64,000 nucleotides of DNA from Pseudonocardia sp. N23 (GTDB lineage: Bacteria > Actinomycetota > Actinomycetes > Mycobacteriales > Pseudonocardiaceae), in assembly GCF_002583555.1 (NCBI RefSeq), contig NZ_BEGX01000006.1, positions 1 to 64,000 of the forward strand, in the 5' to 3' direction. This document shows, piece after piece, positions 19,505 to 28,456 of the stretch; the stretch's first letter is position 1, and every line of letters begins with the position of its first letter. The notes beneath the pieces were generated by a model, which did no database searches, was not told the origin of the DNA, and saw only the letters and a program-made list of their open reading frames with translations. The position numbers were made by a program, and so were the translations under genes.

Positions 19505-20191
19505 TCAGGGGCGGGCCTGTGACGATCGACGCGTTGTCACGTGCTCCGGTGTCGTCGGGGTGCCGGGGATCAGGTCGGGCGCCGGCTCGGCCTCGCCGAA
19601 GACCGTGCGCACCGGCAGGACCCCCGCCCAGTAGGCGGGGTTCGCGACGTCCTCGTCGTCGTCGCCGGGCGGGCCGGTGCGCACCTTGACGCTGGCCTCG
19701 GCGAGGTCGAGCGCCAGCACGCTGGTGGCGGCCATCTCCTTGCGCGACGGAAGCCGGGCGTGGTCCCACGAGCCGGGCGCCAGCTGCTCGACGAGCGCCT
19801 GCAGCCCGTCCATCCGTTCCTGCTCGTCGGTGAGCAGGCGGGCGGTGCCGTGCACCACCGCGGACCGGTAGTTCATCGAGAAGTGGAACACCGACCGCGC
19901 GTAGACGACGCCGTCGAGGTGGGTGACGGTGACGCACACCGGCATGCCCTGCGCCGCCGCGCGCAGCGTCGACGCCCCGGTGGATCCGTGCAGGTAGAGG
20001 GTGTCGCCGTTACGGCCGTAGCCGGTCGGGAGCACGATGGGCGCGCCGTCGAGCACGATCCCGAGGTGGCAGACGATCCCGGCGTCGAGGACGGCGTAGA
20101 GATCGTCGCGGTCGGTGCGGGCGCGCTCGGCGAGGCGGCCCAACGAGCTGCGGGGGGTCGACGACAGGGGTGTGGTGGAGGTGGCGCTCAC
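19505..20191 (-). CDS. Pyridoxamine 5'-phosphate oxidase-like FMN-binding split-barrel protein
   Basis: A 228-residue protein of the flavin-binding split barrel, nearest in look to the NimA-like/PPOX group: AVLDAGIVCHLGIVLDGAPIVLPTGYGR, TLYLHGSTGAST, VCVTVTHLDGVVYARS, then FHFSMNYRSAVVHGTARL. Such proteins bind FMN, F420 or haem and reduce small molecules; the substrate is unknown. GTG start at 20191 gives the expected N-terminal extension before the barrel. An AT-rich dyad containing a possible -10 box lies just upstream. Confidence 0.88.
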   Translation of the reverse strand: MSATSTTPLSSTPRSSLGRLAERARTDRDDLYAVLDAGIVCHLGIVLDGAPIVLPTGYGRNGDTLYLHGSTGASTLRAAAQGMPVCVTVTHLDGVVYARSVFHFSMNYRSAVVHGTARLLTDEQERMDGLQALVEQLAPGSWDHARLPSRKEMAATSVLALDLAEASVKVRTGPPGDDDEDVANPAYWAGVLPVRTVFGEAEPAPDLIPGTPTTPEHVTTRRSSQARP

Positions 20192-20214
20192 CGTCCCAGC
20201 CTGCCCCGACCCTC

Positions 20215-20254
20215 GTGAGCGGCGATAGTCGTTATAGCGACCATCGCCGCTCAC
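20215..20254 (-). promoter_or_regulatory. Long dyad: terminator of hydrolase gene and promoter region of FMN protein
   Basis: Perfect 12-bp arms GTGAGCGGCGAT (20215-20226) and ATCGCCGCTCAC (20243-20254), with an inner GTCG/CGAC pair, enclose a rare AT-rich core (read on the minus strand as GCTATAACGACTAT). The right arm overlaps the stop codon of the hydrolase gene. The core offers TATAAC as a -10 box for the FMN-protein gene, so the element could be operator, promoter and terminator at once. Confidence 0.5.
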
Positions 20255-20865
20255 AGGCGCGCCAGCGCGTCTTCCAGCGAGACGACGTCGGCGTACTTGG
20301 CGTCGAGGTCGGCGAGGTTGGACTCGTGCAGTGCGGCCGACCGGTCCGCGCACGCGTCGCGCACGACCATCGGCCGGAACCCGGCCGAGAGCGCGTCGGT
20401 CGCCGAGGCCCGCACACAGCCCGACGTCGACACCCCGCACACGACGAGCGTGTCGATCCCCGCCGTCACCAGCCGCGGCGCGAGCGAGGTGCCCAGGAAC
20501 GCCGACGCGTACTGCTTCACGACGAGTGTCTCGCCCGGATCGGGCGCCAGCGGCGGCGCGATCTCGCCCCAGCCGCCCGCGGCGCCCTCGGCGAACACCG
20601 CGAGCGCAGGCACCTTGCGGACGAACAGCCCCGCATCGGCGAGGTCGCGGGAGTAGCGCACCACCGTCCACACGACGGGACGGCCCGCGGCGCGGGCGGC
20701 GTCGACCAGCGTGGCGCACGCGGCGAGGGCCGGGCCCGGCTCGGGCAGTGCGAACGGCCCGTCGGGCTCGGTGTAGGCGCGCACCATGTCGACGACGAGC
20801 AGCGCCGGGTGCGACCCCCAGCCGAGGCGCCCGGTGAAGGGGCCGCCGTGCGGTCCGACCGTCAT
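20251..20865 (-). CDS. Isochorismatase-family cysteine hydrolase
   Basis: A 204-residue alpha/beta hydrolase of the isochorismatase superfamily: ALLVVDMVRAYT with the catalytic Asp, a lysine in FVRKVPALAVF or VVKQYASAF, and the cysteine in VCGVSTSGCVRASATDALSAGF. The last motif, including the cis-peptide and S-G-C order, recalls N-carbamoylsarcosine or maleamate amidohydrolases. It probably hydrolyses an amide or carbamoyl group; substrate unknown. ATG chosen: TACCGT 7 bases upstream is a good -10 box for leaderless start, whereas GGAGG directly touches the ATG and is too close to act as a ribosome site. Confidence 0.9.
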   Translation of the reverse strand: MTVGPHGGPFTGRLGWGSHPALLVVDMVRAYTEPDGPFALPEPGPALAACATLVDAARAAGRPVVWTVVRYSRDLADAGLFVRKVPALAVFAEGAAGGWGEIAPPLAPDPGETLVVKQYASAFLGTSLAPRLVTAGIDTLVVCGVSTSGCVRASATDALSAGFRPMVVRDACADRSAALHESNLADLDAKYADVVSLEDALARL

Positions 20866-20934
20866 CCTCCGCACGGTAGATCGCGCGCAGCCGGAGCGCG
20901 ACGTACGTTCGGTGGACCGACGGACGGGGGACAC

Positions 20935-21828
20935 ATGGCAGGCGCGGATGCCACGCCGGGAGCGAGGTTGCGGGCGCTGATCGCCGCCGCCCCGCAGGAC
21001 GGGCCGGTGCTCGCGCCGGGCGCCTACGACGCGCTGACCGCGCGGCTGGTCGGGCAGGCCGGGTTCGACGTCGTCTACATGACGGGGTTCGGCACGTCGG
21101 CGTCGCTGATCGGGCGGCCCGACGTCGGGCTGCTCACCGGCACCGAGATGGCCGACAACGCCCGGCGCATCGCCGCCGCCGTCGACGTCCCCGTGATCGC
21201 CGACGCCGACACCGGCTACGGCAACGCGATCAACGTCGGACGGACCGTGCGCGTCTACGAGCAGGCCGGGATCGCGGGCATCCAGCTCGAGGACCAGGTG
21301 ACGCCGAAGAAGTGCGGGCACATGAGCGGCAAGCAGGTCGTCGCGCTGCCGGAGATGATCGGCAAGATCCACGCGGCCGTCGACGCCCGCCGTGATCCCG
21401 CCACCGTCGTCATCGCGCGCACCGACGCCGCCGCCGTCGACGGGGTCGACGCGGCTATCGACCGCGCCCACGCCTTCCGCGAGGCCGGCGCCGATGTGCT
21501 GTTCGTCGAGGCGCCGACGTCGGAGGCCGACATCGAGAAGGTCGCCGGTGCCCTCGCCGCCACCGCGCCGCTGCTGTTCAACTGGGCGGAGGGCGGGCGG
21601 ACCCCACCGATGTCGCTGGCCCGCATGCGGGAGCTGGGCTTCGCGCTCGTGCTCTACCCGATCGGCACCCTGCTCGCGACGACGGCGGCCGTCGGATCGT
21701 TGCTGGCCACCATCCGCGCCGACGGCACCCCCGCCGCCGCACTGTCCGGTCTGCCCTCGTTCGACGAGTTCACCGACCTCATCGGCCTGCCGGAGGTGCA
21801 GGCACTCGAACAGCGCTACACCGGCTGA
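20935..21828 (+). CDS. Isocitrate lyase / PEP mutase superfamily enzyme
   Basis: A 297-residue TIM-barrel enzyme: APGAYDALTARLVGQAGFDVVYMTGFG at the N-terminus, VIADADTGYGN (metal-binding Asp residues), GIQLEDQVTPKKCGHMSGK with the flexible-loop KKCGH signature, and VIARTDA. The family includes 2-methylisocitrate lyase, oxaloacetate decarboxylase and carboxyphosphonoenolpyruvate mutase; KKCGH favours a lyase, but the substrate is open. ATG start with GACGGGGGA just upstream. Divergent from the cysteine hydrolase (69 bases between starts), so both may be controlled from one region. No isocitrate lyase proper or methylcitrate genes are adjacent. Confidence 0.92.
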   Translation: MAGADATPGARLRALIAAAPQDGPVLAPGAYDALTARLVGQAGFDVVYMTGFGTSASLIGRPDVGLLTGTEMADNARRIAAAVDVPVIADADTGYGNAINVGRTVRVYEQAGIAGIQLEDQVTPKKCGHMSGKQVVALPEMIGKIHAAVDARRDPATVVIARTDAAAVDGVDAAIDRAHAFREAGADVLFVEAPTSEADIEKVAGALAATAPLLFNWAEGGRTPPMSLARMRELGFALVLYPIGTLLATTAAVGSLLATIRADGTPAAALSGLPSFDEFTDLIGLPEVQALEQRYTG

Positions 21829-21882
21829 GCCCGGCGGGACCGGGCGTGCCGTCGTAGGGTCCGAAGGTCGTCTCCGGAAGGG

Positions 21883-23983
21883 GTGACCGTGACCTGGGAG
21901 CTCGACGACGAGCACCGTGAGTTCCGCGACGTGTGCCGCGGATTCGTCGACAAGGTCGTACGGCCGCACGTCGACGCCGCCGAGGCCGCGGGCGCCTTCC
22001 CCGCCGACCTGTGGAAACCGTTGGGCGACGCGGGGATGCTCGGCCTGGTCACCCCGCCTGAGTTCGGCGGCTCCGACGGTGACGCGCTGGCCGTCGCGGT
22101 ACCCCGCTGCTGCCGCTGCCACCGCGATGGTCGGTCCCGGCCCGGGTCGAGGGGCTTGCCGCCGCCCGCGCGCTGGACGCCGACGGCTACTGGGAATGGG
22201 TTGCGCGCCGACAGCGCTGGACGCGGGACTGGGACACCGTCCGCACCGGCGGGGTCACCGACGCCCGCTGGTTCGACGGCGGCCTGCTCAACGTCGCCGA
22301 CGACTGTGTCGACCGCTGGGCCGAGCACCCCGCGACCGCCGGCCGGGCCGCGGTCGTGTGGGAGGGGGAGCCGGGCGACACCCGGACCCTGACCTTCGCC
22401 GAGCTCGCCGACGAGGTCTCCCGGCTCGCCGCCGGGCTGCTCGACGTGGGCGTCGGCGAGGGTGACGTCGTCGCGATCTACATGCCCAACCTCGGCGAGG
22501 CCTTCACGACCATCCACGCCTGCAACCGGATCGGCGCCGTCTACACGGTGCTGTTCTCCGGGTTCGGCGAGGAGGCCGTCGCGTCGCGGCTGCAGGCGGC
22601 CCGGGCCGCGGTGGTCGTCGTCGCCGACTCGTCCTACCGGCGCGGCAAGCGCATCCCGCTGCTGGAGACGCTGCGGGCCGCCCGCTCGCGGACCCCGGGC
22701 GTGCGCGCGACCGTCGTCGTCGACCGGACCGGCGACGCCGTACCGCTGGTCGAGGGGGAGCGCTCCTACGCCGACGTCCTCGCCGCGGGCGCGGACGGCC
22801 CCCGGCGGTCCCGCTGGACCCCAACGCCCCGTCGTTCCTGATCTTCACCTCCGGCACCGAGTCGCGGCCCAAGGGCGTCGTGCACAGCGTCGGCGGGTTC
22901 CTGCTCGGCTCGTGGGCGAACGCGCACTGGCAGGTCGGGTACGAGGACGACGACGTCTACTGGGTCGCCGCCGACGTCGGCCGGCTGACGTTCCCGATCC
23001 AGGCCGTCGTCGGCGGGCTGGCGTGCGGGATGACCGTCGCATGCTTCGAAGGGGCCCTGGACTTCCCGACGACCACGCGGTTCTACGAGATCTGCGAACG
23101 CCACGCCGTCACCAAGATCCTGGCGGCGCCGACGCTGATCCGGATGCTGCGCAAGTTCGGCGACGACCTCGCCGCCGCGCACCCGCTGCCGGGCCTGAAG
23201 CTGATCACCGCGCAGGGCGAGCCGCTCGACGGCGACACCTTCGCGTGGGCCACCGACACCTTCGACGTCCCGGTGATCAACGCCTACGGCCAGACCGAGA
23301 CCGGCTCGACGTGGACCTACCCGGTGTACGGGGCCGAGCCGCTCAAGGCCGGCTCGGCCGGGACGGCGGCCCCGGGGCACACGTTCGCGATCGTCGACGA
23401 CGACAACAACCCGGTGCCACCCGGCGTCAAGGGCAACCTCGTGCTGACCAGCCCGTTCCCGACGTTGTGCCGCACGGTCTGGGACGACCACCAGCGCTAC
23501 CTCGACACCTACTTCGCCACGTTCCCCGGCAGCTGCCCCACCAACGACGAGGCCGTCCTCGACCGCGACGGGCACATCTGGGTGCTCGGCCGCGCCGACG
23601 ACGTCATCAACGTCGCCGGGCACCGCATCTCGACGATGGAGATCGAGGCCGTCGTGACCTCGGACCCCGACGTCGTCGAGGCTGCGGTCGTCGGGGTGCC
23701 GGAGGCGACCAAGGGCACGGTGCCGATTGCGTTCGTGACGCTGCGCTCCTCCTGCGAAGACGGTGTCGCCGACCGGATCCGCGCCCTCGTGGCGGCCGAG
23801 ATGGGCGGCTACGCGCGGCCCGACCGCGTCTACGTCACGCCCGCGACGCCCAAGACCCGCACCGGCAAGACGATGCGCCGGCTGCTGCGCGACGTCGTCG
23901 TGCACGGCGGGCCGACCGGCGACACCTCTGCCATGGAGGACCCGTCGGCCCTGGAGGCGGTGACCGACGTCGTTCGCGGGTAG
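21883..23983 (+). pseudogene. Broken acyl-CoA dehydrogenase / AMP-forming acyl-CoA ligase locus
   Basis: The first 70 or so codons (21883-22098) encode only the N-terminal helices of an acyl-CoA dehydrogenase (LDDEHREFRDVCRGFVDK ... PPEFGGSDGDALAVAV). The sequence then continues in another frame as an acetyl/propionyl-CoA synthetase-like enzyme ([30 protein letters not shown]) that has no usable start codon. At a run of five C (22799-22803) the frame shifts again and the ligase resumes: [46 protein letters not shown] with the acyl-adenylate lysine. One extra base at about 22100 and one at the C run would join everything into one frame. A large deletion joining two genes plus two single-base losses is the simplest reading; sequencing error at the two sites is the alternative. 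Confidence 0.75.
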
Positions 23984-23986
23984 CCC

Positions 23987-23992
23987 TAGGGT
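23987..23992 (+). promoter_or_regulatory. -10 box for leaderless ddl
   Basis: TAGGGT lies 8 bases before the ddl ATG. There is no Shine-Dalgarno sequence in front of this ATG, so a leaderless transcript is likely. Confidence 0.5.
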
Positions 23993-24000
23993 CGTCACCC

Positions 24001-25098
24001 ATGAGTGACGGCAGGACGAGGGTCGCAGTGGTGTTCGGCGGCCGGAGTTCCGAACACACCATCTCGTGCGTCTCCGCGGGCAGCGTGCTCGCCCACCTCG
24101 ACCGGGACCGCTTCGACGTCGTGCCCGTCGGCATCACGCCCGACGGCGCGTGGGTCCTCGGCACCGCCGACCCCGACCGGCTTCGCATCGAGGGCCGCAC
24201 CCTGCCCGAGGTCGACGCAGGCGGCACCGCCCTCGCCCTGCCCGGCGACCCCACCCGCGGCGGCCTCGTCCGCCTCGACCGCGACCGGGCCGGTGAGGTC
24301 TTCTCCGGCGTCGACGTCGTCTTCCCCGTGCTGCACGGCCCGTTCGGCGAGGACGGCACCGTCCAGGGTCTGCTGGAGATGGCCGGGCTGCCCTACGTCG
24401 GCTCCGGCGTCCTCGCCAGCGCCGCGGGGATGGACAAGGAGTTCACCAAGAAGCTGCTCGCCGCCGAAGGGCTGGCCGTCGGCTCGCTCGTCGTGCTGCG
24501 GCCCGGCACCGCGTCGCTGACCTCGGCGGAGAAGGAGCGCCTCGGCCTGCCGGTGTTCGTCAAGCCCGCGCGGGCCGGGTCCTCGGTCGGCATCACGCGC
24601 GTCACCTCCTGGGGCCGGCTCGACGAGGCCATCGCCGTCGCGCGGGAACACGACCCGAAGGTGCTCGTCGAGGCCGCGATCGTCGGCCGCGAGGTCGAGT
24701 GCGGGGTGCTGGAGTACCCCGACGGCAGCCTGCGCGCGAGCCTCCCCGCCGAGATCCGGCTCGTCTCCACCTCGGCCGAGTTCTACGACTTCGATGCCAA
24801 GTACCTCGACGACGCCTGCGAGTTCGACGTCCCCGCCAAGCTCGACGACGACGTCACCGAACGCCTCCGGGCCGCTGCGATCGAGGCCTTCCGCGCGCTC
24901 GACTGTCAGGGCCTGGCCCGCGTGGACTTCTTCGTCGACGACGACGGCGAGCCGATCGTCAACGAGGTCAACACCATGCCGGGCTTCACCCCGATCTCCA
25001 TGTACCCGCGGATGTGGGCGGAGACCGACGTCGACTACGCCACGCTGCTCACGACGCTCGTCGAGACGGCCCTGGCCCGCGGCACCGGCCTGCGCTGA
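24001..25098 (+). CDS. ddl: D-alanine--D-alanine ligase
   Basis: A 365-residue ATP-grasp enzyme that joins two D-alanines for peptidoglycan precursor synthesis in the cytosol. Seen are [22 protein letters not shown] (N-terminal substrate domain), [51 protein letters not shown] (ATP-binding lysine), and the metal-binding [33 protein letters not shown]. Length and motifs are complete. ATG start with a leaderless-type -10 box. In mycobacteria ddl is also followed by a DUF3515 gene on the other strand and by thiL, as here. Confidence 0.98.
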   Translation: MSDGRTRVAVVFGGRSSEHTISCVSAGSVLAHLDRDRFDVVPVGITPDGAWVLGTADPDRLRIEGRTLPEVDAGGTALALPGDPTRGGLVRLDRDRAGEVFSGVDVVFPVLHGPFGEDGTVQGLLEMAGLPYVGSGVLASAAGMDKEFTKKLLAAEGLAVGSLVVLRPGTASLTSAEKERLGLPVFVKPARAGSSVGITRVTSWGRLDEAIAVAREHDPKVLVEAAIVGREVECGVLEYPDGSLRASLPAEIRLVSTSAEFYDFDAKYLDDACEFDVPAKLDDDVTERLRAAAIEAFRALDCQGLARVDFFVDDDGEPIVNEVNTMPGFTPISMYPRMWAETDVDYATLLTTLVETALARGTGLR

Positions 25099-25117
25099 CC
25101 CCCGGTCCCGGACCTCA

Positions 25118-25178
25118 GCCGGGTTCGACGTGGGACTGGCCCCGTTCATGATCGAACCGGTCGGGTGTCGAGCTCGGC
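25118..25178. repeat. REP-like palindromic element, copy 2 (degenerate)
   Basis: Arms GCCGGGTTCGAC (25118-25129) and GTCGAGCTCGGC (25167-25178), 10 of 12 paired. Its reverse complement matches the element at 46427-46485 over the first 31 bases with only two C/T differences. It lies between the convergent ddl and DUF3515 genes. Confidence 0.75.
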
Positions 25179-25201
25179 GTGGGACGGGGTGTGGGCCCGC
25201 G

Positions 25202-25786
25202 TCAGCGGACGGCGATGGGCGCGGGCGGGAGGGTCGCGGTGATCGTGTCCGAGACGGCCTGCAACGGGCCGCTGCCGACGGTTGCGGGCGTCGTCACCAC
25301 GACGTAGGTGCCACGGTCGACCGCGACCCAGCTCGACTGCACCGGGTTCGGGACGTCGTCGGGCAGCTGCAACCAGCTCACCCCGTTGACGACGACGAGC
25401 GCGGAGGTCGGCGTCAGCTCCTGCGGCCGCGGCAGCCCGCAGCGCAGCACGACCGGGCGCGACGGCGCGGCCCAGGCCCGGACCCCGGCAGGTGCGGGAT
25501 CGGCGAGGGCCCGGGTGGGCAGGCCGGCGTCGCCACCGGGGAGCGTCGCGGGCAGGGCCGCCAGCAGTGCTGTGCAGGCGGGTCCGGAGGCGTCGGGTGC
25601 GTCGACGGGCGCGGCGGCGAGCGGCCGGGTGTCGGCCGGACCTGCGTCGGGTGCGGCGGGGCCGGTGCCCTGCCGGTTGACCAGCGCCAGCACCGCGACC
25701 GTCACGGCGAGCACGAGCGGCAGCGCGATGGCCAGCAGGACGGCGGCGGAGGGCCGCGTCCGGACGGGACCACCGGGCTGCGACAC
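25202..25786 (-). CDS. DUF3515 family membrane-anchored protein
   Basis: A 194-residue protein with one N-terminal hydrophobic helix (about residues 14-36, AAVLLAIALPLVLAVTVAVLAL) and an exported domain; it lacks a lipobox. The outer domain has two or three cysteines (GPACTALLAALP, VVLRCGLP) and the DUF3515 features LRCGLP, VNGVSWLQL and VDRGTYVVVT. Function is unknown for the family, which is conserved in actinobacteria next to ddl. GTG start; it begins 4 bases after the AsnC-like gene ends, so the two form an operon. Confidence 0.88.
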   Translation of the reverse strand: MSQPGGPVRTRPSAAVLLAIALPLVLAVTVAVLALVNRQGTGPAAPDAGPADTRPLAAAPVDAPDASGPACTALLAALPATLPGGDAGLPTRALADPAPAGVRAWAAPSRPVVLRCGLPRPQELTPTSALVVVNGVSWLQLPDDVPNPVQSSWVAVDRGTYVVVTTPATVGSGPLQAVSDTITATLPPAPIAVR

Positions 25787-25790
25787 GGGC

Positions 25791-26027
25791 TCAGCCCAGC
25801 TTGACGACCGGGCAGGTCAGGGTGCGCGTGATGCCGTTGACGCCCTGGACCTTGGCCACGACGAGCTGGCCCAGCTCGTCGACGTCGCCCGCCTCGGCGC
25901 GGACGATCACGTCATAGGGGCCGGTGACGTCCTCGGCCGACACCACGCCGGTGATGTCCGCGATGGCGCTCGCCACGGCGGCAGCCTTGCCGACCTCGGT
26001 CTGCACCAGGATGAAGGCCTGAACCAC
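25791..26027 (-). CDS. Lrp/AsnC ligand-binding (RAM) domain protein
   Basis: A 78-residue protein made only of the Lrp/AsnC effector-binding domain: VVQAFILVQTEVGKAAAVASAIADITGV, then EDVTGPYDVIVRAEAGDVDELGQLVV. The usual N-terminal helix-turn-helix is missing, not truncated by mutation, since the gene starts cleanly at GTG after a GAGAGGAG site. Stand-alone RAM domains bind amino acids and may modulate a full-length Lrp protein. First gene of an operon with DUF3515 and divergent from thiL. Confidence 0.92.
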   Translation of the reverse strand: MVQAFILVQTEVGKAAAVASAIADITGVVSAEDVTGPYDVIVRAEAGDVDELGQLVVAKVQGVNGITRTLTCPVVKLG

Positions 26028-26083
26028 GGCGTACTCCTCTCGAGTGCGCGCTGCCGGGCAGCGCAGGCCGCGCCTACAGGGCG

Positions 26084-26098
26084 CGACAAGTCGTGTCG
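26084..26098. promoter_or_regulatory. Dyad in AsnC-like/thiL divergent promoter region
   Basis: CGACA-AGTCG-TGTCG is an inverted repeat with 5-base arms. Its core ACAAGTCGTGT occurs again, base for base, in the glcD1 promoter region (31124-31134). It could be an operator for one or both divergent genes. Confidence 0.3.
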
Positions 26099-26140
26099 GG
26101 TAGGAAAGTCGGAAGCCGAACCGTACCGGAGGTGCCCGCC

Positions 26141-27133
26141 GTGCCCACATCGTCGGCCTCCCCGTCCGAGGGAACCGAGGCGATGAACACACTTGGCGAT
26201 GTCGGCGAGTTCGGCCTGATAGGCCGTGTGACGGCCGATCGTGTACAGCCGCCGAGCACGTTGCTGGGGCCGGGGGACGACTCCGCGGTCGTCGCCGCGG
26301 CGGACGGGCGGGTCGTCGCGTGCACCGATGTCCTGGTCGAGGGCGTGCACTTCCGGCTCGACTGGTCGTCCCCGGACCAGGTGGGGCGCAAGGCCGCCGC
26401 CGCGAACCTGGCCGACATCGCCGCGATGGGCGCCGTGCCGACGGCCCTGCTCGTCGGGCTGGCCTGCCCACGCGACACCCCCGTCGAGACGCTGGAGGGC
26501 ATCGCGTCGGGCATCTGGGCGGAGGCGGCGTCGGCGGGGGCGGGGGTCGTCGGCGGGGACGTGGCGTCGGGGCCGGCGATCGTGTTGTCGGTGACGGCGC
26601 TCGGCTCGTTGGAGGGCCGGGAGCCGGTGACGCGCTCGGGTGCCCGCCCCGGTGACGTCGTCGCCCTGGCCGGCCGGGTCGGCTGGGCTGCGGCGGGTCT
26701 GGACGTCCTGCACCGTGGGTTCCGGTCCCCGGTCGCGGTGGTCGGGGCGCACCGGGTGCCGGAGCCGCCGTACGCCGCCGGACCGCAGGCCGCGCAGGCG
26801 GGTGCGACGTCGATGATCGACGTGTCCGACGGCCTGCTCGCCGACCTGGCGCACGTCGCGACGGCGTCCGGGGTGACGATCGACGTGTCGACGGCCGCGC
26901 TCGCGGTCCCGGCCCGGCTCGCGGAGGTCGCCTCGGCCCTGGGCGTCGACCCGCTGACCTGGCTGCTCACGGGCGGCGAGGACCATGCCCTGGTCGCGAC
27001 GTTCCCGCCCGGCGCGGTCCCCGCGGACTGGGCGGTCATCGGTGGGGTCACCGACGGAGACCCCACCGTCCTGGTCGACGGCGCCCCGCACGATGGCCCC
27101 GCGGGCTGGGACCACTTCGCCCAGGACACGTGA
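26141..27133 (+). CDS. thiL: Thiamine-monophosphate kinase
   Basis: A 330-residue kinase that phosphorylates thiamine monophosphate to the active diphosphate. Features: LGPGDDSAVV (metal-binding Asp pair), CTDVLVEGVHFRLDW, GRKAAAANLADIAAMGA, VVGGDVASG, MIDVSDGLLADL and LTGGEDHALVATF. The start is uncertain: GTG at 26141 has GGAGG 8 bases upstream and gives an N-terminal extension like that of mycobacterial ThiL; ATG 26183 would start just before LGDVGEFGLI. No TPP riboswitch pattern is seen upstream. A strong hairpin follows the stop. Confidence 0.95.
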   Translation: MPTSSASPSEGTEAMNTLGDVGEFGLIGRVTADRVQPPSTLLGPGDDSAVVAAADGRVVACTDVLVEGVHFRLDWSSPDQVGRKAAAANLADIAAMGAVPTALLVGLACPRDTPVETLEGIASGIWAEAASAGAGVVGGDVASGPAIVLSVTALGSLEGREPVTRSGARPGDVVALAGRVGWAAAGLDVLHRGFRSPVAVVGAHRVPEPPYAAGPQAAQAGATSMIDVSDGLLADLAHVATASGVTIDVSTAALAVPARLAEVASALGVDPLTWLLTGGEDHALVATFPPGAVPADWAVIGGVTDGDPTVLVDGAPHDGPAGWDHFAQDT

Positions 27134-27164
27134 CCCTGTGAGTGGCGCTGCGCCACTCACGGGG
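27134..27164. terminator. Bidirectional hairpin between thiL and glcF1
   Basis: Arms CCCTGTGAGTGGCG (27134-27147) and CGCCACTCACGGGG (27151-27164) pair over 14 bp (one wobble) around the loop CTG. It fills the gap between the convergent thiL and glcF1 stops and could serve both; no T tract on either strand. Confidence 0.6.
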
Positions 27165-27166
27165 TC

Positions 27167-28456
27167 TCACAGGGGGTTCACACCGCGGATCGAGGCGTCG
27201 ACGAGCTGGACGGGGTGCAGGACCGGGATACCCGCGTCGAGGAATCGGCGGATCTGCAGCAGGCAGCCCGCGTTCGCCGTCACGACGACGTCCGGGGCCA
27301 CCGCCTCCAGGTTCTTCGCCTTCCGTTGTCCCAGCTCCTCGGCCGTCTCGGGCTCCACCAGGTTGTAGATGCCCGCCGAGCCGCAGCACAGCTCGGCCTC
27401 CGCGATGTCGCGCAGGTCGAGGTCGGGGATGGACCGCAGGACCGCGCGGGGCTGCGAGCGGATCCTCTGGGCGTTCGAGAGGTGGCAGGCGTCGTGGTAG
27501 GCGACGCGGGTGGCGATCGGGTGCCGCGGTGCGCGTGGGCCGAGCTCGGCGAGCAGCTCGGTGACGTCGCGGACCTTGGCGCTGAACGACTTCGCGCGCT
27601 CGGCCCAGTCGGGGTCGTCGGCGAGCAGGTCGGCGTACTCCTTGAGTGTCGACCCGCACCCGGCGACGTTGGCGACGACGACGTCGAGCCGGTACCGCTC
27701 GAACATCTCGATCGTCGCGCGTGCCCGGACCAGGCCCTCCTCCTCGCGCCCCGCGTGCACCGACAGGGCGCCGCAGCACTGCCGGTCGCGCGGCACGAAC
27801 ACGTCGCAGCCCTCGGCGGCGAGCACCCGCACGGTGGCGGCGTTGACGTCGCCGAAGAACACCCGCTGCGCGCAGCCCGCGAGCAGCCCCACCCGCATCC
27901 GGACCGGGCCGGTGGGCCTGGTGCGCTCGGGGGTGCGCGCGAGCAGCGCGCGGACCGTGACCGGCGGCAGCAGCGACTCCAGTGCGCGCAGCCGTGCGGG
28001 GAGCCGGTCGATCAGGCCGAGCCGGTGCACGAGCGCACGCAGGCCCGTGCGCTGGTAGACGAGCCCGCCGAGCGCGGCCACCCGCAGCCGGTTCGGGTAC
28101 GGGAACAGGGAGAACACCAGGCCGCGGAACAGCCGGTCGGCGCGGGTGCGCGGCACGTTGCGCTCGACCTGCGGGCGCACCGACTCGATCAGCTTGTCGT
28201 ACTGGACCCCCGACGGGCAGGCCGTGACGCAGGCGAGGCAGCCCAGGCAGGAGTCGATGTGCTCGCCGAACGCCTCGTCGACGCCGATCTCGCCGCGCGC
28301 CGCGAGATCCATCATGTAGATGCGGCCGCGCGGGGACTCGGTCTCCAGCCCGGTGACGGCGAACGTCGGGCAGGTGGGCAGGCAGAACCCGCAGTGGACG
28401 CAGTCGTCGAGGACGTCGCGCCGCGGCGGATGGTGGGCGTCGTAGGAGGTGCTCAC
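27167..28456 (-). CDS. glcF: Glycolate oxidase iron-sulfur subunit, copy 1
   Basis: A 429-residue protein. The N-terminus holds two 4Fe-4S ferredoxin motifs, CVHCGFCLPTCP and CLGCLACVTACP. Two CCG domains follow: QCCGALSVHAG with NVAGCGSTLKEY, and YHDACHLSNAQ with LCCGSAGIYNL. It passes electrons from the GlcD flavin toward the respiratory chain at the membrane. GTG start overlaps the glcE1 stop (GTGA), so it is the last gene of glcD-glcE-glcF operon 1. Clearly paralogous with the protein encoded at 32207-33592, sharing order and spacing of all motifs. Confidence 0.93.
   Translation of the reverse strand: MSTSYDAHHPPRRDVLDDCVHCGFCLPTCPTFAVTGLETESPRGRIYMMDLAARGEIGVDEAFGEHIDSCLGCLACVTACPSGVQYDKLIESVRPQVERNVPRTRADRLFRGLVFSLFPYPNRLRVAALGGLVYQRTGLRALVHRLGLIDRLPARLRALESLLPPVTVRALLARTPERTRPTGPVRMRVGLLAGCAQRVFFGDVNAATVRVLAAEGCDVFVPRDRQCCGALSVHAGREEEGLVRARATIEMFERYRLDVVVANVAGCGSTLKEYADLLADDPDWAERAKSFSAKVRDVTELLAELGPRAPRHPIATRVAYHDACHLSNAQRIRSQPRAVLRSIPDLDLRDIAEAELCCGSAGIYNLVEPETAEELGQRKAKNLEAVAPDVVVTANAGCLLQIRRFLDAGIPVLHPVQLVDASIRGVNPL

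Noticed and set aside
22098..22103. GGTACC (KpnI site) exactly at the dehydrogenase/ligase junction, as a sign of a cloning or assembly artefact
   Set aside because: A single six-base site is expected by chance this often, no vector-like sequence adjoins it, and a one-base loss from GTGACC explains it as well.
26028..26140. TPP riboswitch before thiL
   Set aside because: No CUGAGA or thi-box pairing is visible, and the leader is short.
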